Of a DNA stretch of 64,000 bases, positions 1 to 7,365 are shown piece by piece; position 1 is the stretch's first letter; each line of letters opens with the position of its first letter. The stretch lies in the NCBI RefSeq assembly GCF_024919295.1, contig NZ_JANWTC010000005.1:124001-188000 (forward strand), written 5' to 3'. Source of the DNA: Corynebacterium lemuris (lineage in GTDB: Bacteria; Actinomycetota; Actinomycetes; Mycobacteriales; Mycobacteriaceae). The notes under the pieces were generated by a model that was not told where the DNA came from, made no database searches, and saw only the letters and a program-made list of their open reading frames with translations. The translations under genes were made by a program, and so were the position numbers.

Positions 1-2409
1 GAGGACCTGCCGGAGCCCGAGGGGCCCGCCGGCACCCAGGCGGTCCACTTCGATCCTTTCGCCGACGAGGATGACGACATCGATCCCGGCATCTCCGCCC
101 TGTTGGAGGACCTGGGCCACCTTCGTGAGCAGCACGAGGCACACACCCAGGCAACGGTCACGGGGCCGGCCGGGCCGATCGGCACCGTCGGTACGGTCGC
201 GGCGGCCGGGCCGGGGACGGAACCGACGGCGGCGCAGAAGCGGGACGACACCTCCGCCCGGGCCCGCCAGCTGGCGCTGTCGACCTTCCGGCAGCGGCGC
301 GGTGCGGAGCGGGGCGACCGGACCGTCGCCGACGGCATGGTCGACCTGCCCTTTGTCGTACCCACCCGCCCCGAGGACGCGCTGCGCGATCCAGCCGAGG
401 CGGAGGCCCAGGGGGTGCCCGCCCCGCAGCTGAGAACCGGTGACATGGTGGCAGGTCAGTACGAGATCCTCGGGGTCATCGCCCACGGCGGCATGGGGTG
501 GATCTACCTGGCCAACGACCACTTCGTCTCCGGCAGGCTCGTCGTGCTCAAAGGTCTGCAGTCGGAGAAGTCCTCCGATGAGCAGGGGGCCGCGGTCGCC
601 GAACGCGACTTCCTCTCGGACATCACCCACCCCGGCATCGTGAAGATCTACAACTTCATCGACGACCCCCGTGTCCCCGGCGGCTTCATCGTCATGGAGT
701 ACGTGGGCGGGCCCTCCCTGCGGGCCCGCCGCAACGAGCAGGAGAACGGCGTCCTGCCGATCGATCTGGCAATGGCCTACATCATCGAGATCCTGCCCGC
801 CCTCGACTACCTCCACTCCCGTGGGGTGGTCTACAACGACCTCAAGCCGGACAACATCGTTGTCACCGAGGACCAGGTCAAGCTCATCGACCTGGGTGCG
901 GTCTCCGGTATCGGGGCCTACGGTTTCATCTACGGCACGCAGGGTTTCCAGGCCCCGGAGGTCGGGGCGCAGGGCCCGTCGGTGGCCAGCGACATCTACA
1001 CCGTCGGCCGTGCCCTCGCCTCGCTGACGGTGCACCTGCCGAAGGATGCTTCCGGGGTGTACCTGCCTGGCCTCCCCGACCCGGGTGAGGAGCCGCTGTT
1101 CCGCAAGCACCTGAGTTTCTACCGGCTGCTGCAGCGCTGCACCGCCGTGGACCCGGCCCGGCGCTTCCGGGACATCGACGAGCTGTCCACCCAGCTCCAC
1201 GGCGTCCTGCGGGAGGTCATCGCCGTGCGTTCCGGCATGCAGTACCCGGCGCAGCACTCCCTGTTCTCCCCGCAGCGCACCACCTTCGGCACCAAGCACC
1301 TCGTCTTCCGCACCGACCAGCTCATCGACGGCATTGACCGCACGGTGCGCATCACCGCCCCTGAGGTGGTCTCGGCGCTGCCGGCCCCGCTGATCGACCG
1401 CACCGACGTCGGTGCCCCCATGCTCTCGGGTTCCTCCTACACGGAGCCCCAGGAGGCACTGGAGACCCTGCGCCAGGCGATGAAAACCAGTGAGTACGAA
1501 CACTCGGCCGAGATCCCCCTGGGTGTGGTGCGTGCCATGCTGGACCTGGGTTTCACCGGCCAGGCCCGCACGTGGTTGAGTTCCCTGGAGGACGCTCTCG
1601 GCCATGACTGGCGTTTCCAGTGGTACTCGGGCGTGACCGCCCTGCTTCTCGACGACTACACCCCCGCCCAGCAGCATTTCGCCGAGGTCCTGAACATCCT
1701 GCCCGGTGAGGCCGCACCCAAACTGGCGTTGGCCGCCGTCGACGAGCTGATCCTCCAGCAGCTGGGCCACCACCACGCCGCCCTGCTGCCCGACAAGGTC
1801 TCCCGCTCCGCCTCCCTGCTGAGCACCAACCTGGAGGCCGTTGACGCCGATGTCTTCGCAGAGTTCAATCCGGAGTGGACCCACATCACCCAGGATCCGG
1901 CTGTCCTGCGTTTCAACACCATCGGCCTCTACGGTCTGGTGTGGGCGACGAACCCGACGACGGTGTCCTCGGCTTTCGGTCTGGCCCGGCAGTTGATGGC
2001 GGAGGGGCAGATCGAGATGGCCGTCGCCGCACTCGACCGGGTTCCGCAGGCCTCACGACACCACCGTATGGCCCAGCTGACGACGATCCTCCAGCTGATC
2101 TCCGGCACCCTCACCGAGTCCCGGATCCGGCGGGCGGCACGCCGTCTGGAGGAGATCCCCACCAACGAGCCCCGTTTCCTGCAGATCAAGATCGCCGTGA
2201 TGTCCGCGGGTCTGAACTTCCTCCGGGATGCCGGGGTGGAGTCAGCGGCCTCCCCCAATGACCTCTTCGAGTACCCCTTCACTCAGCGGGGGCTGCGTTA
2301 CGGCCTGGCCTACACCCTGCGGCAGCAGGCCCGCCAGGCCCCCTTCGCCCGGCACCGGTATGCACTGGTGGATCTGGCCAATCAGGTCCGGCCGGTGACC
2401 TGGTTCTGA
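1..2409 (+). CDS. pknG: Serine/threonine protein kinase PknG (5' end outside window)
   Basis: Soluble Ser/Thr kinase which in corynebacteria phosphorylates the FHA protein OdhI and so relieves inhibition of 2-oxoglutarate dehydrogenase, linking glutamine/glutamate status to TCA flux. The reading frame is open from base 1, so the true start is upstream; 802 codons are visible and only a short N-terminal piece should be missing. Visible codons 150-190 hold the kinase glycine-rich loop (IAHGGMGWIYLA) and the VVLKG lysine at codon 184; VYNDLKPDN, the PknG form of the catalytic loop, has its Asp at codon 280, followed by LIDLG. The C-terminal half is helical and TPR-like, as in PknG. No cysteine pair precedes the kinase domain in the visible part, so the rubredoxin-type metal centre of mycobacterial PknG is not seen here. 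Family assignment is firm. Confidence 0.96.
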   Translation, partial: EDLPEPEGPAGTQAVHFDPFADEDDDIDPGISALLEDLGHLREQHEAHTQATVTGPAGPIGTVGTVAAAGPGTEPTAAQKRDDTSARARQLALSTFRQRRGAERGDRTVADGMVDLPFVVPTRPEDALRDPAEAEAQGVPAPQLRTGDMVAGQYEILGVIAHGGMGWIYLANDHFVSGRLVVLKGLQSEKSSDEQGAAVAERDFLSDITHPGIVKIYNFIDDPRVPGGFIVMEYVGGPSLRARRNEQENGVLPIDLAMAYIIEILPALDYLHSRGVVYNDLKPDNIVVTEDQVKLIDLGAVSGIGAYGFIYGTQGFQAPEVGAQGPSVASDIYTVGRALASLTVHLPKDASGVYLPGLPDPGEEPLFRKHLSFYRLLQRCTAVDPARRFRDIDELSTQLHGVLREVIAVRSGMQYPAQHSLFSPQRTTFGTKHLVFRTDQLIDGIDRTVRITAPEVVSALPAPLIDRTDVGAPMLSGSSYTEPQEALETLRQAMKTSEYEHSAEIPLGVVRAMLDLGFTGQARTWLSSLEDALGHDWRFQWYSGVTALLLDDYTPAQQHFAEVLNILPGEAAPKLALAAVDELILQQLGHHHAALLPDKVSRSASLLSTNLEAVDADVFAEFNPEWTHITQDPAVLRFNTIGLYGLVWATNPTTVSSAFGLARQLMAEGQIEMAVAALDRVPQASRHHRMAQLTTILQLISGTLTESRIRRAARRLEEIPTNEPRFLQIKIAVMSAGLNFLRDAGVESAASPNDLFEYPFTQRGLRYGLAYTLRQQARQAPFARHRYALVDLANQVRPVTWF

Positions 2410-2463
2410 AGGGGCGCGCCGGGGCGTCGCAGGACAGGTCAATGGGTGTGATGACAAACATAT

Positions 2464-2476
2464 ATTCACTGTGAAT
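2464..2476. promoter_or_regulatory. 13-bp perfect palindrome in the pknG-malE gap
   Basis: ATTCAC-T-GTGAAT is a perfect dyad in an AT-rich stretch about 90 bp upstream of the malic-enzyme -35 element. It looks like an operator half-site pair, but I cannot assign a regulator. Confidence 0.35.
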
Positions 2477-2553
2477 GATTGCTTAGCAAAATTATCCTTC
2501 CTGTTCACGGAAAGCACCGCATCTTCGCAAGATTTACAGATTAATCCCGTAAA

Positions 2554-2582
2554 TTAACACAGGTACGCTTTCTGCTTATTCT
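2554..2582 (+). promoter_or_regulatory. Sigma-A-type promoter of the malic enzyme gene
   Basis: TTAACA at 2554-2559 and TATTCT at 2577-2582 are separated by exactly 17 bp, in the AT-rich gap after pknG. A start near 2589 would give a leader of about 27 nt before the ATG at 2616. Confidence 0.6.
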
Positions 2583-2615
2583 TTCCGACAACCACGAAAG
2601 CCCAAGGCGAAACAC

Positions 2616-3788
2616 ATGACCTCAGTCAAGCCCTCCACTGTCCAGGCCCTCAGCCATGAGGAGATCTTCGCGGCCCACGAGGGAGGAAAGCTCTCCATCA
2701 ACTCCACCCGCCCGCTGAAGGACATGCGGGACCTCTCCCTGGCCTACACCCCGGGCGTGGCCACCGTCTGTGAGGCCATCGCCGCGGACCCGGCGATCGC
2801 CCGCACCCACACCGGGGTGGGCAACACCGTCGCCGTCATCTCGGACGGCAGTGCGGTGCTCGGCCTGGGCAACATCGGCCCGCAGGCCTCCCTGCCGGTC
2901 ATGGAGGGCAAGGCCCAGCTCTTCAACGCCTTCGCCGGCCTCAAGGCCGTGCCGCTGGTGCTGGACATCCACGAGGTCGACGAGCTCGTCGACACCATCG
3001 CCGCCCTGGCCCCGTCCTTCGGCGGCATCAACCTCGAGGACATCTCCGCCCCGCGCTGTTTCGAGATCGAGCGCAGGCTCATCGAGCGTCTGGACATCCC
3101 GGTCATGCACGATGACCAGCACGGCACCGCCGTGGTCCTGCTCGCTGCGCTGCGCAACGCCACCCGCTTCCTCGGTCGCGAGCTGGCCGACCTGCGCCTG
3201 GTCGTCTCCGGGGCCGGCGCCGCCGGTGTCGCCTCCGTGAACATGCTTCTCGACGCCGGCGTGCGCGACATCATCGTCCTCGACTCCCGAGGCATCATCC
3301 ACGCCGACCGCACCGACCTCACCCCGGTCAAGCAGGAGCTGGCCGCCAAGACGAACCCGCGCGGTGTCAGCGGCGGCATCAACGAGGCCTTCACCGGTGC
3401 CGACACCTTCATCGGACTGTCCGGCGGCAACATCGGCGAGGAGGCCCTGCAGCTGATGGCTGAGGAGCCGATCCTGTTCACCCTGGCCAACCCGACCCCG
3501 GAGATCGATCCGGAACTCTCACGCCGCTACGGCGCCGTCGTCGCCACCGGCCGTTCTGACCTGCCGAATCAGATCAACAACGTCCTGGCCTTCCCCGGCA
3601 TCTTCCACGGCGCGCTGGCGGCCAACGCCACCGCCATCACCATGGAGATGAAGCTGGCCGCCTCGCGCGCGATCGCGGAGATCGCCGCCGACGACCTCGA
3701 GGCCGGCTACATCGTCCCCTCCCCGCTCGACCCGCGCGTGGCTCCGGCCGTCAGCGCCGCGGTCCAGGCGGCGGCGCAGGGCCGGTAG
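2616..3788 (+). CDS. malE: Malic enzyme (malate dehydrogenase, oxaloacetate-decarboxylating)
   Basis: Oxidative decarboxylation of malate to pyruvate and CO2, normally NADP-linked in corynebacteria, supplying NADPH and connecting the TCA cycle to pyruvate. The 390-residue product is the short bacterial form. It shows LAYTPGVA near residues 42-49, the GNTVAVISDGSAVLGLGNIG nucleotide/metal segment (about 68-87), VMHDDQHGTA near residue 165 and a Rossmann VVSGAGAAG near 200, all hallmarks of the family. The ATG at 2616 is preceded by a purine-rich AAGGCGAAA and by a good promoter. In C. glutamicum malE is not next to pknG, so the order here reflects local rearrangement. Cofactor preference cannot be read with certainty. 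Confidence 0.95.
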   Translation: MTSVKPSTVQALSHEEIFAAHEGGKLSINSTRPLKDMRDLSLAYTPGVATVCEAIAADPAIARTHTGVGNTVAVISDGSAVLGLGNIGPQASLPVMEGKAQLFNAFAGLKAVPLVLDIHEVDELVDTIAALAPSFGGINLEDISAPRCFEIERRLIERLDIPVMHDDQHGTAVVLLAALRNATRFLGRELADLRLVVSGAGAAGVASVNMLLDAGVRDIIVLDSRGIIHADRTDLTPVKQELAAKTNPRGVSGGINEAFTGADTFIGLSGGNIGEEALQLMAEEPILFTLANPTPEIDPELSRRYGAVVATGRSDLPNQINNVLAFPGIFHGALAANATAITMEMKLAASRAIAEIAADDLEAGYIVPSPLDPRVAPAVSAAVQAAAQGR

Positions 3789-3789
3789 C

Positions 3790-3841
3790 CCCCACACCCC
3801 GGCCCTCATCTTCCGGTGGGGCGGTTGTGGGCTCTCCCCTG
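3790..3841 (+). terminator. Possible terminator after malE
   Basis: CCCACACCCC and a later GGGGCGGTTGTGGG can form an imperfect GC-rich hairpin just after the malE stop codon, followed by a pyrimidine-rich stretch (CTCTCCCCTGTTTA). Pairing is interrupted, so confidence is low. Confidence 0.35.
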
Positions 3842-4007
3842 TTTATCTAGTGTCTTGGATAGTTGGACAGGAGCAGGGACCACCGGCCCCACCGACACCG
3901 GCCGACGCGGAAGACGCAGGGCTCATGGCGGGGAGCACAGGCCCGCCACGACATCAGCCCCCGACCGCGGCCCCGGACACATCCACGACACCGAAAGAGC
4001 CGTCACC

Positions 4008-4889
4008 ATGCGTTATGAGTCCGCGATCGATTTCGCCGCCGTCGAGGCGATCGACATGCACGTCCACTACGAGACCGACACCTGCGGGCACCACTCCATG
4101 CCCCAGGAGTACATCGACGCCTCCGCCGCCTATTTCAAAGGCGCGGACCGCATGCCCTCGGCCGACGCCATCGCCGAGCTCTACCGGGGCCTGAACATGG
4201 CTGCGGTGATGTTCACCGTCGACGCCCGCACCCAGCTCGGCCACCTGCCCAACTCCATCGACGACCTCGTCGCCGCCGCCGCGAAGAACAACGATGTGCT
4301 CATCCCCTTCGGCAGCGTCGACCCGCGCCTCGGTGGGGACGCGATCACCGAGGCAGTGCGCCAGGTCGAGGAACTGGGGGTGTGGGGCATGAAGTTCCAC
4401 CCCTCCCTGCAGGGTTTCGACCCCTCCGACAGCCAGTACATGCCCCTGTGGGAGAAGATCTCCGAACTCGGGGTGCCGGCACTGTTCCACACCGGGCAGA
4501 ACGGCATCGGCGCCGGGATGCCCGGGGGTGGCGGGATCAAGCTGCGCTACTCCAATCCCCTGCTGCTCGATGACATCGCAGCTGAGCTGCCCGAGCTGAA
4601 GATCATCATGGCGCACCCGTCGGTGCCGTGGCAGGACGAGGCGAACTCGATCGCGGTGCACAAACCGAATGTGTTCATCGACCTGTCGGGGTGGCGGCCG
4701 AAGTACTTCCCGGAGTCGCTGGTGCGCTTCGCGTCGAACATGCTGTCCGAGAAACTGCTGTTCGCCACGGACTATCCGCTGCTGGCACCGGAGCGGTGGT
4801 TGGCGGATTTCGCGGAGCTGCCCATCAAGGATGAGGTCCGCCCGAAGATCTTCAAGGACAACGCCCTGCGCGTCCTCGGCGTGCACTAG
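4008..4889 (+). CDS. Amidohydrolase-superfamily (amidohydrolase_2) metal-dependent hydrolase
   Basis: A 293-residue TIM-barrel amidohydrolase. DMHVHYE near the N-terminus supplies the first metal-binding HxH; KFHPS, LFHTG and IMAHPS supply further strand-end histidines, and ATDYPLLAP near the C-terminus gives the conserved late Asp. This subfamily includes ACMSD/resorcylate-type decarboxylases and the PhdC/CouO enzymes that hydrolytically cleave aryl beta-ketoacyl-CoA in phenylpropanoid breakdown. The ATG at 4008 is chosen because conserved sequence begins there; the frame is open upstream but not protein-like. The next gene is an IclR regulator starting 23 nt after the stop, followed by an aromatic-acid-type symporter and acetoacetyl-CoA synthetase, so a catabolic C-C cleaving role is inferred. 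The substrate is unknown. Confidence 0.8.
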   Translation: MRYESAIDFAAVEAIDMHVHYETDTCGHHSMPQEYIDASAAYFKGADRMPSADAIAELYRGLNMAAVMFTVDARTQLGHLPNSIDDLVAAAAKNNDVLIPFGSVDPRLGGDAITEAVRQVEELGVWGMKFHPSLQGFDPSDSQYMPLWEKISELGVPALFHTGQNGIGAGMPGGGGIKLRYSNPLLLDDIAAELPELKIIMAHPSVPWQDEANSIAVHKPNVFIDLSGWRPKYFPESLVRFASNMLSEKLLFATDYPLLAPERWLADFAELPIKDEVRPKIFKDNALRVLGVH

Positions 4890-4912
4890 GGGACGTGAGG
4901 GACCGGCCGACC

Positions 4913-5713
4913 ATGTCCGCGCAGAACGGGCCCGCACGGGACCCCCTGCCCGCCCCCGTCGAATCCGTCGACCGTGCGCTGCAGCTCCTGCTGTACCTGC
5001 GGGACCACGACTCGATCTCCGTGAAGGAGGCCGCCGAGCTCCTCGGCATCGCCGCCTCGACGGCGCACCGGTTGCTGTCCACGCTGACCCGGCGCGGCTT
5101 CACCGTCCAGGACTTCGAGCGGCGCTACCGGATGGGCGCGGTGCTCTCGGGCACCGATCAGGGCCGGGTGACCGAGTCCGTGCTGCGCGATGTGGCCCTC
5201 CGTCCGCTGACCGCGCTGCAGGCGAAGGTGCAGGAGACCGTGCAGATCATGGTGTTGCGCGGCGGCAACATCCGCTTCATAGAGGGGGTGGAGCCGAACA
5301 CCCTCCTCCGGGTGGTGCGGCGGGTCGACGACGAGATGCCTGCCTTCGTCTCCGCCGGGGGCAAGGCGATCCTCGCGCGCATGTCCAACCAGGAGGTGGA
5401 GGAGGTCTACCGGCGGGGACTGGTGGAGTGGCCGACCCGCCGGGTGCAGACGATGAGGATGCTCAAGCGGATGCTCACGCAGGTCCGCCGTGAGGGTTAC
5501 GCCCTGAGTGTGGAGGAAACCGAGCAGGGGGTGGTCGGCGTGGGGGTCGCGGTCCTGGGGCCCGACGCCCGACCGGTGGCGGCAGTGACCATCGCGATCC
5601 CCAGCGTGCGTTTCCAGAAGGAGCTCATCCCGGACTATGTGGCCGCCCTGCAGCAGGCCGCCGAGGAGATCCACCGGGAAGTGTTCGGACCCCATCACGT
5701 CGCGGATTCCTGA
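4913..5713 (+). CDS. IclR-family transcriptional regulator
   Basis: About 266 residues in the two-domain IclR layout. An N-terminal winged HTH (VDRALQLLLYLRDHDSISVKEAAELLGI..STAHRLLSTLTRRGF, roughly residues 15-65) is followed by the effector-binding domain with the conserved ETVQIMVLRGGNIRFIEGVE region and YALSVEETEQGVVGVGVAV near the C-terminus. An in-frame GTG at 4895 exists, but the ATG at 4913 has GAGGGA at a sensible distance, so I prefer it. The gene lies between the amidohydrolase and the MFS/acetoacetyl-CoA synthetase genes, all on the plus strand, and is the likely local regulator of that locus. IclR proteins commonly control aromatic and acid catabolism; the effector is unknown. 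Confidence 0.88.
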   Translation: MSAQNGPARDPLPAPVESVDRALQLLLYLRDHDSISVKEAAELLGIAASTAHRLLSTLTRRGFTVQDFERRYRMGAVLSGTDQGRVTESVLRDVALRPLTALQAKVQETVQIMVLRGGNIRFIEGVEPNTLLRVVRRVDDEMPAFVSAGGKAILARMSNQEVEEVYRRGLVEWPTRRVQTMRMLKRMLTQVRREGYALSVEETEQGVVGVGVAVLGPDARPVAAVTIAIPSVRFQKELIPDYVAALQQAAEEIHREVFGPHHVADS

Positions 5714-5852
5714 TTAAGGAATGCAGGACATGAGCCCCGACAAACACCAGCTCAGCTAGGCTAAACAAGGCCAGTTTCAGCCCTACAGGCACGCCCGGAG
5801 ACCTCATTTCCCCCGTTGCGCATTCCCCTACGCGGAACCTGGATCCGATGTG

Positions 5853-5881
5853 CTGACAGAGTGATCTGCACTACATATGCT
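5853..5881 (+). promoter_or_regulatory. Sigma-A-type promoter of the MFS-acetoacetyl-CoA synthetase unit
   Basis: CTGACA (5853-5858) and TATGCT (5876-5881) with a 17-bp spacer, about 64 bp before the MFS start codon. The 5714-5944 gap also has the length expected for an IclR operator, but I see no unambiguous dyad. Confidence 0.65.
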
Positions 5882-5944
5882 TCCGATCACACAACAAGCA
5901 CCAGGCGGAATGGATCACATTCGGCCCGCAACGGAAGGGTTCCC

Positions 5945-7306
5945 ATGACCATCACCACGCAGCGTCCCGTCCGGGGACCGGAAGAGGTCCTCGCTGAAGT
6001 CCGGCAGGCCCGGATGTCCGGTTTCCAGATCGCCGCGGTCTCCATCGCGCTCATGCTCGTCATCCTCGACGGCTTCGAGGTCGGCATCATGGCCTTCGCC
6101 GCCCCGCAGATCCAGGAGCAGCTCGGCCTGAGCCCCGAGATCCTCGGATATGTCCTCAGTGGCAGCCTCTTCGGCATGGCGATCGGCTCCATCGTCCTCA
6201 CCCCGCTGGCCGACCGCATGGGCCGGCGCCCGCTGACCCTGGCCATGCTCGTGCTCATCGTCATCGGCATGGCGCTGACCATCACCGCACCGACGGCGGG
6301 CATGCTCATCCTCTGGCGTGTGGTCACCGGCCTCGGCATCGGCGGCATGATGGCCAACCTCAACGCACTGGTGGCGGAGTACTCATCTGATGCCCGCCGC
6401 ACCACCGCCATCGCCATCTATGCCGCGGGTTACCCGATCGGCGCCACCATCGCCGGTTTCCTCGCCCGCCCGCTGATGCCCGAGTACGGCTGGCGCTCCA
6501 TGTTCATCGCCGGCACCGTCCTCGCCGTCCTGGCACTGGTCGCCAGCTGGCGTTTCCTGCCGGAATCCCTCGACTACCTGCTGGTCCGCCGCCCGGCGAA
6601 CGCCCTGGAGCGCGTCAACCGCATCCTGGCCAAGATGCACCGCGAGCCCCTGGCCGAGCTGCCCGCCCCGTCCGCGACCGAGCAGGACGACGCTGAGAAG
6701 CAGGGCACCTTCCGCGAGGTCCTCACCCCGCCCGCACTGCGCCTGACCCTGGCACTGTGGATCGGTTACGGCCTGCTCGTCGCCTCCTACTACTTCGCCA
6801 ACACCTGGATCCCGACGATCCTGACCACCGTCTCCGGTGACCCGCAGCTGGGCACCACCATGGGCATCGGGGCCAACCTCGGCGGCGTGCTGGGCTGCTT
6901 CATCTTCGCCGGCCTGGCCACCCGCTTCAGCGGCCGCCGCCTGCTCTTCCTCACCCTGTTCGCCGCCGCAGGAACCTACGTCCTCTTCGGCGTGATCTTC
7001 GACGTCGTCACGGTCGCCATCGGTGTCGGCTTCCTGCTGGGCATGCTGACCACCGCCGCGATCGCCGGTTTCTACGCGGTCGCCCCCACCGTCTACTCCG
7101 CCCGCGCCCGTGCCACCGGCATCGGCTGGATGATCGGCCTGGGCCGCCTGGTCTCGGTCGCCGCCCCGATCATCGTCGGCTACATCCTGGCCACCGGCAT
7201 CGCCCCCGAACGTGTCTTCATCGCCTTCGCTGTGCCGCTCGCCATCGCCGGTCTGGCCGCCCTCTCCCTGCTGCTGGGCCGCCGCACCGCCACCATGGCC
7301 GACTGA
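5945..7306 (+). CDS. MFS transporter, aromatic acid:H+ symporter (AAHS) type
   Basis: A 453-residue twelve-helix major-facilitator permease. LDGFEVGIMAFAAP in helix 1 carries the Asp-Gly-Phe signature of the AAHS family (PcaK, BenK, VanK type), and GSIVLTPLADRMGRRPLTL is the loop 2-3 motif. A charged central loop (about residues 215-245) separates the two six-helix halves. The ATG at 5945 follows GGAAGGG; longer in-frame extensions upstream contain the promoter and are rejected. It probably imports an aromatic or other organic acid. It is followed after 59 bp by the acetoacetyl-CoA synthetase gene and is likely co-transcribed with it from the promoter at 5853-5881. Confidence 0.88.
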   Translation: MTITTQRPVRGPEEVLAEVRQARMSGFQIAAVSIALMLVILDGFEVGIMAFAAPQIQEQLGLSPEILGYVLSGSLFGMAIGSIVLTPLADRMGRRPLTLAMLVLIVIGMALTITAPTAGMLILWRVVTGLGIGGMMANLNALVAEYSSDARRTTAIAIYAAGYPIGATIAGFLARPLMPEYGWRSMFIAGTVLAVLALVASWRFLPESLDYLLVRRPANALERVNRILAKMHREPLAELPAPSATEQDDAEKQGTFREVLTPPALRLTLALWIGYGLLVASYYFANTWIPTILTTVSGDPQLGTTMGIGANLGGVLGCFIFAGLATRFSGRRLLFLTLFAAAGTYVLFGVIFDVVTVAIGVGFLLGMLTTAAIAGFYAVAPTVYSARARATGIGWMIGLGRLVSVAAPIIVGYILATGIAPERVFIAFAVPLAIAGLAALSLLLGRRTATMAD

Positions 7307-7365
7307 TCCTGATCCCGCACCACCCAGCCCCACCCCGAGTACAGAACCACCCCGGAGGAGAAACC

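Noticed and set aside
5714-5944. IclR operator upstream of the MFS gene
   Set aside because: Only weak partial dyads are present (for example GTTGCGC/CGCGGAAC), not enough to support a site.
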